Part shown: piece after piece, positions 23,881 to 31,203 of the stretch
How positions within the stretch are numbered: position 1 is the first letter of the stretch
Layout of the letters: each line of letters starts with the position of its first letter
Source of the DNA: Bacillota bacterium
Lineage (GTDB): Bacteria; Bacillota_I; Bacilli_A; RFN20; CAG-288
Reading direction: 5' to 3'
Assembly (NCBI GenBank): GCA_023459795.1
Contig: JAEWSP010000013.1
Location: forward strand, 1 to 35,197
Length of the DNA stretch: 35,197 nucleotides
Notes under the pieces: model-generated
The model's input: the letters and a program-made list of their open reading frames with translations, nothing else
Database searches by the model: none
Told to the model about the DNA's origin: nothing
Program-made: the position numbers and the translations under genes

Positions 23881-24651
23881 TCAGGATTTCCTTTCGTAGT
23901 GGATGACTTCCACCGTATTCTTCCTGGCTTCTCTAGTCATTGCTTCATAGACCTGATCCCGAAGCTTCTTCATCGCATCCTTCTTATTCAGATCCTTATC
24001 CGGGTAGAAAGGTCCGTCGACATAGGTGACGATAACGACTTTTCCAAAGGACCCTTTCTGGTAAGTGTTCGTGAAGCAGTATACCGGTTTGTCGGTTATA
24101 ACAGGGTAGTGGAAGGAATCGTCGGGGAAGGGACGGATAGTAGTACTGTAAGGCCAGATGTGAGCCTCCGGATAGATGACAATAGCATTGTTCTCCTGGA
24201 CTCGCTTCTTGATGGCATTAAGGAAGTTTCGCATAGCCGGAAGGTCGGAGGGAAGAGGAAGAGCACCTAGCGATGGGGTGATCTTTCCCAGAACCGGAAT
24301 CGAAACGTTGTTGGGGTGGACGATGCAGTAGCAGTGCTTAGGCATCGCAACAAAGGTGGGAATGAAGGCGTCGGCTATGGACTGGGTATGGTTGCCGTAA
24401 AGGAAGAATGCTTGGTCTTTATTGCTTTCCAGAATTTCCCCGTTAATGATCCTATGCCGGAATTTGAGTTTCAGGTAAGCGTAGGCAATTGGAGTCATGA
24501 TGATTCTGTACCAAAGGAAGTGGGAAAATTTCGAGAAGGCAGAATCGCGGTAATAGACGTAATCTTTTCCGATATACTTGGTTTTAATTTTTGCATATGA
24601 GAATTCATCCGTTAATTCATTTGTATAGGTTATGTTTTTTTGTCTTGGCAT
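23881..24651 (-). CDS. PlsC-type acyltransferase
   Basis: 256 residues. A 1-acyl-glycerol-3-phosphate-acyltransferase fold is suggested by FFLYGNHTQSIADAF (82-96) and IVIYPEAHIWPYS. The catalytic His88 is followed by Asp94 with five residues between, against four in the usual NHx4D, a variant worth noting. An N-terminal hydrophobic segment (YRIIMTPIAYAYLKLKF) may anchor it. It is first in the operon acyltransferase - GT8 - GT8/acyltransferase fusion. The start has AGGAGGA, and a TATAAT box lies about 42 bases upstream. The acceptor is unknown; lysophospholipid or a glycolipid are possible. Confidence 0.82.
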   Translation of the reverse strand: MPRQKNITYTNELTDEFSYAKIKTKYIGKDYVYYRDSAFSKFSHFLWYRIIMTPIAYAYLKLKFRHRIINGEILESNKDQAFFLYGNHTQSIADAFIPTFVAMPKHCYCIVHPNNVSIPVLGKITPSLGALPLPSDLPAMRNFLNAIKKRVQENNAIVIYPEAHIWPYSTTIRPFPDDSFHYPVITDKPVYCFTNTYQKGSFGKVVIVTYVDGPFYPDKDLNKKDAMKKLRDQVYEAMTREARKNTVEVIHYERKS

Positions 24652-24692
24652 GGGTTAATCCTCCTAGATATCCGCCTCCTTTCACGCTAATC

Positions 24693-24698
24693 ATTATA
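24693..24698 (-). promoter_or_regulatory. -10 box of the acyltransferase-GT8 operon
   Basis: TATAAT on the minus strand, 42 bases before the ATG at 24651, with two AGGAGG-like sites in the leader. No good -35. The rest of the 188-base divergent gap to 24840 holds no gene. Confidence 0.5.
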
Positions 24699-24827
24699 AA
24701 ACGGCAACGCAGTTCGGTTGGTAGAAGCCTTTTTCCCCATTGTATAAGGCAATTAGAGCTAATTCTCTAAATATTCACCCACCCTTTTATAGCTCTATGA
24801 ATAGTAGAATTCGAGGGTGAAAGGTGG

Positions 24828-24833
24828 TAGAAT
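24828..24833 (+). promoter_or_regulatory. Extended -10 box for the XRE gene at 24840
   Basis: TGGTAGAAT ends six bases before the ATG, so the transcript should be leaderless or nearly so. A second TAGAAT lies at 24805-24810. TTCACCC upstream and GGGTGAA (24815-24821) form an inverted repeat that may be an operator. Confidence 0.5.
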
Positions 24834-24839
24834 GGCAAT

Positions 24840-25454
24840 ATGGAAATGAAACAAATCATTGCCTCCAATCTCACGGAGCTGAGAAAGGCAAAAGGCCTTA
24901 CGCAGGGAGACCTCGCCAAAAGGCTGAATTACTCCGATAAAGCTGTATCCAAATGGGAACATGGAGATGCCCTTCCGGACATCGAAATTCTTTCCCAGCT
25001 TTGTGATTTATATAGTGTCACCTTGAACGACATCGTCGAACCCGATGCCGCCAAGAAAAACCAAGTCAAGAAAGAGAAAGGCGTAGCAAACAAGCGGAAT
25101 GAGATTGTCATTACCCTCCTGGCAACCGTTCCTGTCTGGATTATCGGGCTCATCATCTATATCTCTCTCCTCGTCTTCCAGAAGATCTACTGCTACCCGA
25201 TTTTCCTCTGGTGCCTCCCGGTTTCGGCAATCGTTCTTCTCGTCTTCAACGGCATCTGGGGAAAGCACAAATATATTTTCCTTATCGTTTCTATTCTGGT
25301 ATGGACCTTCCTTGCTTCCGCCTACATCACTCTTATTTATATCGATCTGAAGCTCGCCAACCTTTGGTACATTTTCTTCCTCGGAATCCCTCTCCAGATT
25401 GCTACCCTTCTTTGGGGCCAGCTGGAAACAAAATCAACGAAAAATCAGAAGTAG
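24840..25454 (+). CDS. XRE-family regulator with membrane domain
   Basis: 204 residues. Residues 5-65 form a Cro/CI-type HTH (IASNLTELRKAKGLTQGDLA, then NYSDKAVSKWEHGDALPDIE). A Lys-rich linker (70-87) leads to four hydrophobic helices (near 90-112, 118-136, 142-160, 172-192). It has the same architecture as the regulator at 12150 and also precedes an ABC-type protein gene. The stop is 27 bases before the ABC-F gene. It probably senses a membrane or ribosome-stress signal and controls its own region; the target is not known. Confidence 0.8.
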   Translation: MEMKQIIASNLTELRKAKGLTQGDLAKRLNYSDKAVSKWEHGDALPDIEILSQLCDLYSVTLNDIVEPDAAKKNQVKKEKGVANKRNEIVITLLATVPVWIIGLIIYISLLVFQKIYCYPIFLWCLPVSAIVLLVFNGIWGKHKYIFLIVSILVWTFLASAYITLIYIDLKLANLWYIFFLGIPLQIATLLWGQLETKSTKNQK

Positions 25455-25467
25455 TCTCTTTCCGGTA

Positions 25468-25473
25468 TATAAT
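25468..25473 (+). promoter_or_regulatory. -10 box for the ABC-F gene
   Basis: TATAAT lies eight bases before the ATG at 25482 and 14 bases after the XRE stop, preceded by TAGTCTCTTTCCGG (25452-25465). No Shine-Dalgarno is present, so this gene is another candidate for a leaderless mRNA. Confidence 0.5.
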
Positions 25474-25481
25474 CTAGACCT

Positions 25482-27233
25482 ATGGAAATTACATTTCAGG
25501 ATGTGTCTTTTAAGTATGTGGACCGGTATCTATTAAAGGATGCCTCCTTTTCTGTTACCGACTCGGAAAAGATAGGTCTCATGGGAGTAAACGGAAGCGG
25601 GAAATCCACGATGCTCAAATTGATCATCGGCATGGAGAAACCGACCTCCGGGAGGATTTTTATCTCGGGCAATACGAAGATCAACTACCTGGAGCAGAAC
25701 CAGACTTTTGATCCTAACGAAACCATCGAAGAAGCTATCACGAAGAGAGGAACGAAAGATCATCCGATTCCTTCCTACGAGATCAGCTCCATGTTGAACA
25801 ATATGAAGCTCTTCCGTCATGATGCACTTTGCGGTACCTTGAGCGGCGGAGAGAGGAAGAGACTTTCTTTAGCTATCGCCTTGCTTTCCTACTGCGATAT
25901 CCTGCTTCTCGATGAACCGACGAACCATCTGGACAACGACACCATCCTCTGGCTGGAGCATTTCCTGACGAAATGGCATAAAGGTCTTCTCCTTGTCACC
26001 CATGACCGCTACTTCCTGGAGAATGTCTGCAACCATATGCTGGAGCTGGATCACGGCTCTGTATATACGTATGAAGCCAACTATTCGAAATACCTCGAAC
26101 TGAAGGAACAGCGGGAGCAGAACCAAGCCCATCAGGAGCAGAAGGTCAAATCCCTCATGCGCAACGAGCTGGCCTGGATCCGTGCCGGTGCACCGGCTAG
26201 ATCGACCAAGCAGAAAGGCCGTATCCAGCGTTTCGAGAAGCTATCCCAGATCAAGTTCGAGAAGGAGAAGAAGCTTTCTCTTTCTTCTCTTGGAACAAGG
26301 CTCGGAAACGATACGATCGAAATCCATCATGCCACCAAATCTATCGAGGGGCGTGTTCTCTTCTCCGATTTCTCCTTCTCCCTTCCCCGCTACTCCAGGA
26401 CCGGAATCGTCGGAAACAACGGATGCGGAAAGTCCACTCTGTTCAAGTCGATTCTAGGTCAGGTGAAGCTAGACTCCGGAACAATCGATATCGGCGAGAC
26501 GGTGAAGATAGGTTACTTCTCCCAGGAAGTGGAAAAGATGGATCCGGAGGAGACCTTGATAGAATATGTTTCCAAGGAAGGAAGCCGTATCGAGACCCTG
26601 GACGGAGAGATTTCCCCGAAGGAGCTTCTGGAGACTTTCCTTTTTGATGCTTCCCGGCATTACTCCCCGATCAAGACCCTATCCGGAGGGGAGAGAAGAA
26701 GACTCCAGCTTCTGAAAGTCCTGATCCGGAATCCGAACATCCTGATCCTGGATGAACCGACGAACGATCTCGATATCTATACCCTGGAAATCCTGGAAAA
26801 CTATCTGGATGATTTCGTAGGTCCGGTCCTTGTCGTCTCCCATGACCGCTATTTCCTCGACAAGGTGTGCGAGGAACTGCTGGTCTTCGAAGGAGACAAG
26901 ATCAACCTCTATTCCTGCTCCCTCTCCGACTATCTCGCAAATACGGAGAAGAAGGAGACGGAAGAGAAGAAGGAAACCAAGCCCCAGAGAGTAAGGACCC
27001 ATCCTTCTACCGGAAAACTAAGAGACAGGCTTGCCTACCTAGAGAAGCATACGACCAAGCTCCATGAGGAAATCGATGCCCTCGACGAAGAGCTGAGCCA
27101 CACCATCAAGGATTTCCACAAGATCAACAGCCTTACCGAAGAACGGGAAGCCAAGAAGAAGATGGTCGATGACGAAGAGAACGAATACCTGGTCGTTCTG
27201 GACGAACTCGACAAGGCTCTTGCAACAAGCTAG
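25482..27233 (+). CDS. ABC-F ATPase, Uup-like
   Basis: 583 residues with two ATPase domains and no membrane helices. Domain 1: Walker A GVNGSGKS (35-42), LSGGERKRL, LLLDEPTNHLD. The linker carries ELAWIRAGAPARSTKQKGRI, which matches Uup and related proteins. Domain 2: GNNGCGKS, LSGGERRRL, ILDEPTNDLD. A charged C-terminal coiled coil (about 505-583, HTTKLHEEIDALDEELSHTI) resembles the Uup C-terminal domain. ABC-F proteins act at the ribosomal E site to rescue stalled translation, and some give antibiotic resistance. Housekeeping is more likely here because of the Uup-like tail, but the neighbouring membrane regulator leaves a protective role open. Confidence 0.9.
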   Translation: MEITFQDVSFKYVDRYLLKDASFSVTDSEKIGLMGVNGSGKSTMLKLIIGMEKPTSGRIFISGNTKINYLEQNQTFDPNETIEEAITKRGTKDHPIPSYEISSMLNNMKLFRHDALCGTLSGGERKRLSLAIALLSYCDILLLDEPTNHLDNDTILWLEHFLTKWHKGLLLVTHDRYFLENVCNHMLELDHGSVYTYEANYSKYLELKEQREQNQAHQEQKVKSLMRNELAWIRAGAPARSTKQKGRIQRFEKLSQIKFEKEKKLSLSSLGTRLGNDTIEIHHATKSIEGRVLFSDFSFSLPRYSRTGIVGNNGCGKSTLFKSILGQVKLDSGTIDIGETVKIGYFSQEVEKMDPEETLIEYVSKEGSRIETLDGEISPKELLETFLFDASRHYSPIKTLSGGERRRLQLLKVLIRNPNILILDEPTNDLDIYTLEILENYLDDFVGPVLVVSHDRYFLDKVCEELLVFEGDKINLYSCSLSDYLANTEKKETEEKKETKPQRVRTHPSTGKLRDRLAYLEKHTTKLHEEIDALDEELSHTIKDFHKINSLTEEREAKKKMVDDEENEYLVVLDELDKALATS

Positions 27234-27234
27234 G

Positions 27235-27260
27235 GAAGCGCAAATGCGCTTCTCTTTTTC
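27235..27260 (+). terminator. Terminator of the ABC-F gene
   Basis: GAAGCGC (27235-27241) pairs with GCGCTTC (27246-27252), loop AAAT, followed by TCTTTTTC. Confidence 0.85.
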
Positions 27261-27273
27261 GTTTCTGTTCTTT

Positions 27274-27301
27274 TTGTTGTAAGCGCTTTAAATGGTATAA
27301 T
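27274..27301 (+). promoter_or_regulatory. acnX operon promoter with cre-like site
   Basis: TGGTATAAT, an extended -10 (27293-27301), with TTGTTG (27274-27279) as a possible -35, spacing 16. TGTAAGCGCTTTAA (27278-27291) fits the CcpA cre consensus TGWAANCGNTNWCA at 13 of 14 positions and lies between the two boxes, where CcpA binding would block transcription. AAGGAG precedes the ATG at 27323. Confidence 0.6.
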
Positions 27302-27322
27302 ACCCAAAAAGGAGTTTTTCTC

Positions 27323-28618
27323 ATGTATCAGCCAAAGATGAAGCTGACGAAGGAAGAGACGGACATCCTTCAAGGAAAAGAAGGGGAAACCAAAGCCAAG
27401 CTTATGGAAACCCTGGTCCGGTACGGCGATATCTTCGATGCCGCATCCTTAGTTCCGGTCACCCACCAGGAAGGACATCTGGTTACTTCCTTCGGGCTTT
27501 CTCTTTTGAAACCTGTCTATAAGGTCATGGAGGAAATCAATGCTGCCGGACTGAAAGCCGAAGGCGGTTTTACGATGGACCCAAGGCCCGTCGACACCAA
27601 GAACGTTCCCTACTCCATTCTGGATAGGTTCATCAACAGCAAGATCCTCTACGGCGCCCAGAAGAAGTACGAGGAGGAGCTGAAGAAAGCCGGCCTTATA
27701 TCCGAAGATGCCTTTACCTGCGCCTGCTACTTCAAGGAAGTCGGAAACGTGCCTAAGGAAGGGGACATCCTGTCCTGGGCCGAGAGCAGCGCAGTCAATT
27801 ACGCCAACTCCGTCCTCAGGGCAAGGTGCAATAGGAATTCCGGGATGATCGACCTGATGGGGTCGATCCTTGGAAAGGTTCCGCTTTTCGGTCTTCTCAC
27901 AGACGAGGGAAGAAAGGCAACCTGGAAGATCACCATCAAAACCACCAGAAAGCCGGAAGCCCAGATCCTAGGAAGCGCCATCGGATTGAAAGTCATGGAA
28001 GACGTTCCCTATATCGTAGGACTCGACCGATGGCTCAAGGGAGAAGAGGAGCAGGAGATCAAGGACTACCTGAAGGATTTCGGAGCAGCTACTGCCTCTA
28101 ACGGTGCAGTCGGTCTCTACCACGTTGAGAACCTGACTCCGGAAGCCATCCGCTACGGGGAAAAGCTTCTGAAACCCGGATACAAGGAATATGTCATCGA
28201 CGACGAAGAGCTGGAAAAGGTCTACTCTTCCTATCCGGTCTTATGGAAGAAGAAGGAGAAGATGGGACTGCTAGCCTTCATCGGCTGTCCGCATCTTTCT
28301 CTCCTCCAGCTTCAGGAATGGACCAAGATACTGGTAGACGGATTAAAGCAAAGCGGAAGGAAGAAGCTTAGGATTAAGACGGTCCTCTGCACTGCTCCTG
28401 CTGTCCGGGAGAAGTTCTCTAAGACAGAGCAGTACCAGGAGCTGATTCAAACCGGAGCAAGGCTGACTTCCATCTGTCCTCTGATGTACACTTCCAATCC
28501 TCTTACCCACCATAAGAGGCTCCTCACCTGTTCGAACAAGCTCAGGACCTACTCGATGGCCCGCTTCTACAGGACGGAGGATCTGATTGAGCTTCTTACG
28601 GGAAAGGGAGGAAAGTGA
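27323..28618 (+). CDS. Aconitase X large (catalytic) subunit
   Basis: 431 residues of the AcnX (DUF521) family, Fe-S dehydratases whose known members act on cis-3-hydroxy-L-proline or mevalonate 5-phosphate. Family features: LTKEETDILQGKEGETKAKL at the N-terminus, LVPVTH (43-48), AFTCACYFKEVGNVP (130-144), SWAESSAVNYANSV (151-164), IGCPHLSLLQLQEW and SICPLMYTS near the C-terminus; Cys133, the Cys of GCPH and the Cys of ICPLMY are candidate cluster ligands. LRARCNRNSG has Cys where relatives usually have Thr. The small subunit is the next gene and an enoate reductase follows, suggesting dehydration then C=C reduction. Substrate not assigned. Confidence 0.88.
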   Translation: MYQPKMKLTKEETDILQGKEGETKAKLMETLVRYGDIFDAASLVPVTHQEGHLVTSFGLSLLKPVYKVMEEINAAGLKAEGGFTMDPRPVDTKNVPYSILDRFINSKILYGAQKKYEEELKKAGLISEDAFTCACYFKEVGNVPKEGDILSWAESSAVNYANSVLRARCNRNSGMIDLMGSILGKVPLFGLLTDEGRKATWKITIKTTRKPEAQILGSAIGLKVMEDVPYIVGLDRWLKGEEEQEIKDYLKDFGAATASNGAVGLYHVENLTPEAIRYGEKLLKPGYKEYVIDDEELEKVYSSYPVLWKKKEKMGLLAFIGCPHLSLLQLQEWTKILVDGLKQSGRKKLRIKTVLCTAPAVREKFSKTEQYQELIQTGARLTSICPLMYTSNPLTHHKRLLTCSNKLRTYSMARFYRTEDLIELLTGKGGK

Positions 28619-28619
28619 A

Positions 28620-29060
28620 ATGAAGAACTACCAAGGCCGTTTCCTAGCCAAAGGCACTTATAAAGGTCCTCTTCTTGTCTCTACAGGCGGATTGAATACC
28701 TTAGCCACCTTCCAGAGTTCTGTATTGGCAGGGAAGAAGAAAGTTATTTGTTCCGACCAGAACAACAAAGACCTGTACGGAAAGAATCTTACCGGAATAG
28801 CGGTTGCTCTTCCGAAAACAATCGGAAGTACTACAGGCGGGATGGTTCTTCAGGTAGTCTGTTCCATGAAGATCAACCCCGCGGTTCTCCTCTTCAGCGA
28901 ATCCATCGATTCCCTGGCAGCAGCAGGAGTGACTCTGGCGAAGGTCTGGGAGAAGAGCGATATCATCGTCATCGACAGGCTGGGAGACGATTTCTTAAAA
29001 GATGCGAAGAGCAAAGAGAACGTGGAAGTGTCCCAGGAGGGACTCGTCACGCTTTCCTAG
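28620..29060 (+). CDS. Aconitase X small (swivel) subunit
   Basis: 146 residues of the DUF126 swivelling domain, starting one base after the large-subunit stop, with GGGAGG just upstream; a longer frame exists but has no such site. The family's Ser-rich loop appears as LPKTIGSTTGGMVL (64-77), where bacterial AcnX proteins have PSGRGSSSGS-like residues, and it likely contributes the active-site Ser. Together with the large subunit it forms the two-subunit enzyme. In several bacteria the two are fused in one chain; here they are separate. Confidence 0.87.
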   Translation: MKNYQGRFLAKGTYKGPLLVSTGGLNTLATFQSSVLAGKKKVICSDQNNKDLYGKNLTGIAVALPKTIGSTTGGMVLQVVCSMKINPAVLLFSESIDSLAAAGVTLAKVWEKSDIIVIDRLGDDFLKDAKSKENVEVSQEGLVTLS

Positions 29061-29074
29061 AAAGGAAAACTGTT

Positions 29075-31120
29075 ATGGATAAGAATCTAGATCCTTTATT
29101 CACCCCCTTCAAGATCGGCAACGTCACCATCAAGAACAGGATTGTCATGCTCCCGATGGGAGGAACATGCCTTTTCGGTTTCAGCGAACCCAATCACTTC
29201 GACAAGGAAGCGGCAAAGCTGCTTCTCGAAGTAGCCAAGAACGGTGCGGGACTAGTCTTTCCCGGAATCGCCCCGGTCCACGATATGGTCGGACCGAAGT
29301 GGCTTTACCAGGGAAAGGGAAAGTTCCGCCAGTTGAAAGAGTACATGGAAGAGTTCCATAAGACCGGTGCCAAGCTCTTCGTCCAGCTGACAGCCGGATT
29401 CGGCCGTGCCTTTGCCGTCAGCAAGCCGATCGAAACGATCGGAACCAATCCTCTCCTCTCCTTCCTTTTGAAACCAGTCCTAGATGTAAAGAACCTGGTT
29501 GCGGCCCCTTCCGATGAACCAAACCGATGGAGCGACAAGCTTCCGAGCAAGGAGATGACGAAGCAAAGAATCGGACAGCTTGTCGATGCCTTTGCCAAAA
29601 CGGCACTGCTATGCAAAAAGGCCGGCGTAGACGGAGTAGAAGTCCATGCTGTCCATGAAGGGTACCTTCTGGACCAGTTCACGATGAAGTATACGAACCA
29701 CCGCACGGACGAATACGGCGGAAGCTTCGAGAACCGTTACCGGTTTGCCGTCGAGATCCTTCACGCCATCAAGAAAGCCTGCGGGGAAGATTTCCCCGTA
29801 TCCTTACGGTATTCCGTAGTCAGCAAGACCAAAGGATACAGGATGGGTGCACTTCCCGGAGAGAAATACGTCGAAGGCGGAAGAGACCTCGAAGAAGGGA
29901 TAAAGGCAGCCAAGTACCTCGAGAAAGCCGGCTATGACATGCTCAGCTGCGATAACGGCACCTATGATGCCTGGTACTGGAACCACCCGCCGATGTATAT
30001 GCCCCTGAACTGCAATTTCCCGGAAGCGGAAGAAGTGAAGAAGAACGTCTCCATCCCGGTAATAGTGGGAGGAAGGAACGAACTCGCCTATTCCGCCCAG
30101 GAGATCCTGAACGGCAGGATCGACGGCATGGGAATCGGCAGACAGTTCCTGGCAGACCCCGAATGGGTAAGGAAAGTCCAGGAAGGGAAAGAAGAGGAAA
30201 TAAGGCCCTGCATCTGCTGCCACAGCGGATGCTTCAGCCTCTGCCATTACAAGGGAGTTCCTAACGACCAGACCCTTTCCGAAACGAAGGGCATGTGCCA
30301 CTGTGCGGTAAACCCCTCTTCCATGAACAGCAAGAAGTACCATATCGAGAAAACGGCAAGTCCGAAGAAGGTTGCCATCATCGGCGGAGGAATCGCCGGC
30401 ATGGAAGCAGCCCGTGTCCTTGCCTTGAGAGGACACCACCCGACAATCTATGAGAAGAGCAATGTCCTTGGAGGTGTCTTTATCCCGGCCTCTGCTTTCT
30501 CCTTCAAGGAGAAGGACAGAGAGCTTCTTGCCTGGTACAGGCTGCAGATCAAGGAACTGAACATCCCTGTAAAGTTCCATACGGAAGTCAAAGACATCTC
30601 GGCTCTAAATGCCGAAGTCGTTATCGTAGCAACCGGAGCAAAGGCAAAGACGATTCCGATTCCTGGAATCGAAAAAGCAATTCCGGCAATCGATTATCTT
30701 AACGGCAGGGAAACCGGTGAGGACGTAGTCGTCATCGGAGGATCCCTAACCGGTTGTGAGATAGCCTATGACCTCGCCTTGAAAGGGAAGAAGCCGGTGA
30801 TCGTAGAAGCCCTGGATGACCTTATCAAGGCTCACGGCGTCTGCCTTGCCAATTCCAGCTACCTGAGAGACTACTTCGCCCTCCATAAGACCCCTGTCTA
30901 TCTGGAATCCAAGGTTACGGAAATCAAGGACAAATCGGTAACAGTCCTTAGGAAGGACGGAACCAAGGAAGAAGTCAAAGCCGATTCCGTGATCCTGGCA
31001 ATCGGCTACAAGCCGACTCCCCTTACCGAAAAGAACGTCTACGTGATCGGGGACTCCAAGAAGGTGGCAAACGTGATGGCTGCCGTCTGGAGTGCCTGGG
31101 ATGTAACGATGAAGATCTGA
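29075..31120 (+). CDS. Old-Yellow-Enzyme-type 2-enoate/2,4-dienoyl-CoA reductase
   Basis: 681 residues from the ATG at 29075 (AAAGGAAAA upstream). N-terminal FMN TIM barrel (1-370: PFKIGNVTIKNRIVMLPMGG, HAVHEGYLLDQF at 191-202, NHRTDEYGGSFENRY). Then a 4Fe-4S segment: Cys379-x2-Cys382-x3-Cys386, with the last ligand probably Cys410 of HCAVNP. FAD-binding VAIIGGGIAGMEAARVLA (433-450) and a second dinucleotide site VVVIGGSLTGCEIAYDL follow. Such enzymes reduce activated C=C bonds in anaerobes. The Cys386-Cys410 spacing of 23 residues is about twice the usual 11-12 and contains extra cysteines (390, 408). It is third in the acnX unit, so the AcnX product may be its substrate. Confidence 0.9.
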   Translation: MDKNLDPLFTPFKIGNVTIKNRIVMLPMGGTCLFGFSEPNHFDKEAAKLLLEVAKNGAGLVFPGIAPVHDMVGPKWLYQGKGKFRQLKEYMEEFHKTGAKLFVQLTAGFGRAFAVSKPIETIGTNPLLSFLLKPVLDVKNLVAAPSDEPNRWSDKLPSKEMTKQRIGQLVDAFAKTALLCKKAGVDGVEVHAVHEGYLLDQFTMKYTNHRTDEYGGSFENRYRFAVEILHAIKKACGEDFPVSLRYSVVSKTKGYRMGALPGEKYVEGGRDLEEGIKAAKYLEKAGYDMLSCDNGTYDAWYWNHPPMYMPLNCNFPEAEEVKKNVSIPVIVGGRNELAYSAQEILNGRIDGMGIGRQFLADPEWVRKVQEGKEEEIRPCICCHSGCFSLCHYKGVPNDQTLSETKGMCHCAVNPSSMNSKKYHIEKTASPKKVAIIGGGIAGMEAARVLALRGHHPTIYEKSNVLGGVFIPASAFSFKEKDRELLAWYRLQIKELNIPVKFHTEVKDISALNAEVVIVATGAKAKTIPIPGIEKAIPAIDYLNGRETGEDVVVIGGSLTGCEIAYDLALKGKKPVIVEALDDLIKAHGVCLANSSYLRDYFALHKTPVYLESKVTEIKDKSVTVLRKDGTKEEVKADSVILAIGYKPTPLTEKNVYVIGDSKKVANVMAAVWSAWDVTMKI

Positions 31121-31131
31121 CGAAGGATTAA

Positions 31132-31184
31132 AAAAAGGCTGCCGGAGAACTGTTCCATAGGAACAATTCCGAGGCAGCCTTTTT
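31132..31184. terminator. Bidirectional terminator
   Basis: AAAAAGGCTGCC (31132-31143) pairs with GGCAGCCTTTTT (31173-31184). Inside, GGAGAACTGTTCC and GGAACAATTCC form a second imperfect stem. T-runs occur on both strands, serving the reductase gene (plus) and the mannanase gene (minus). Confidence 0.88.
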
Positions 31185-31203
31185 ATATTGGAAGGGCTAA
31201 GCT

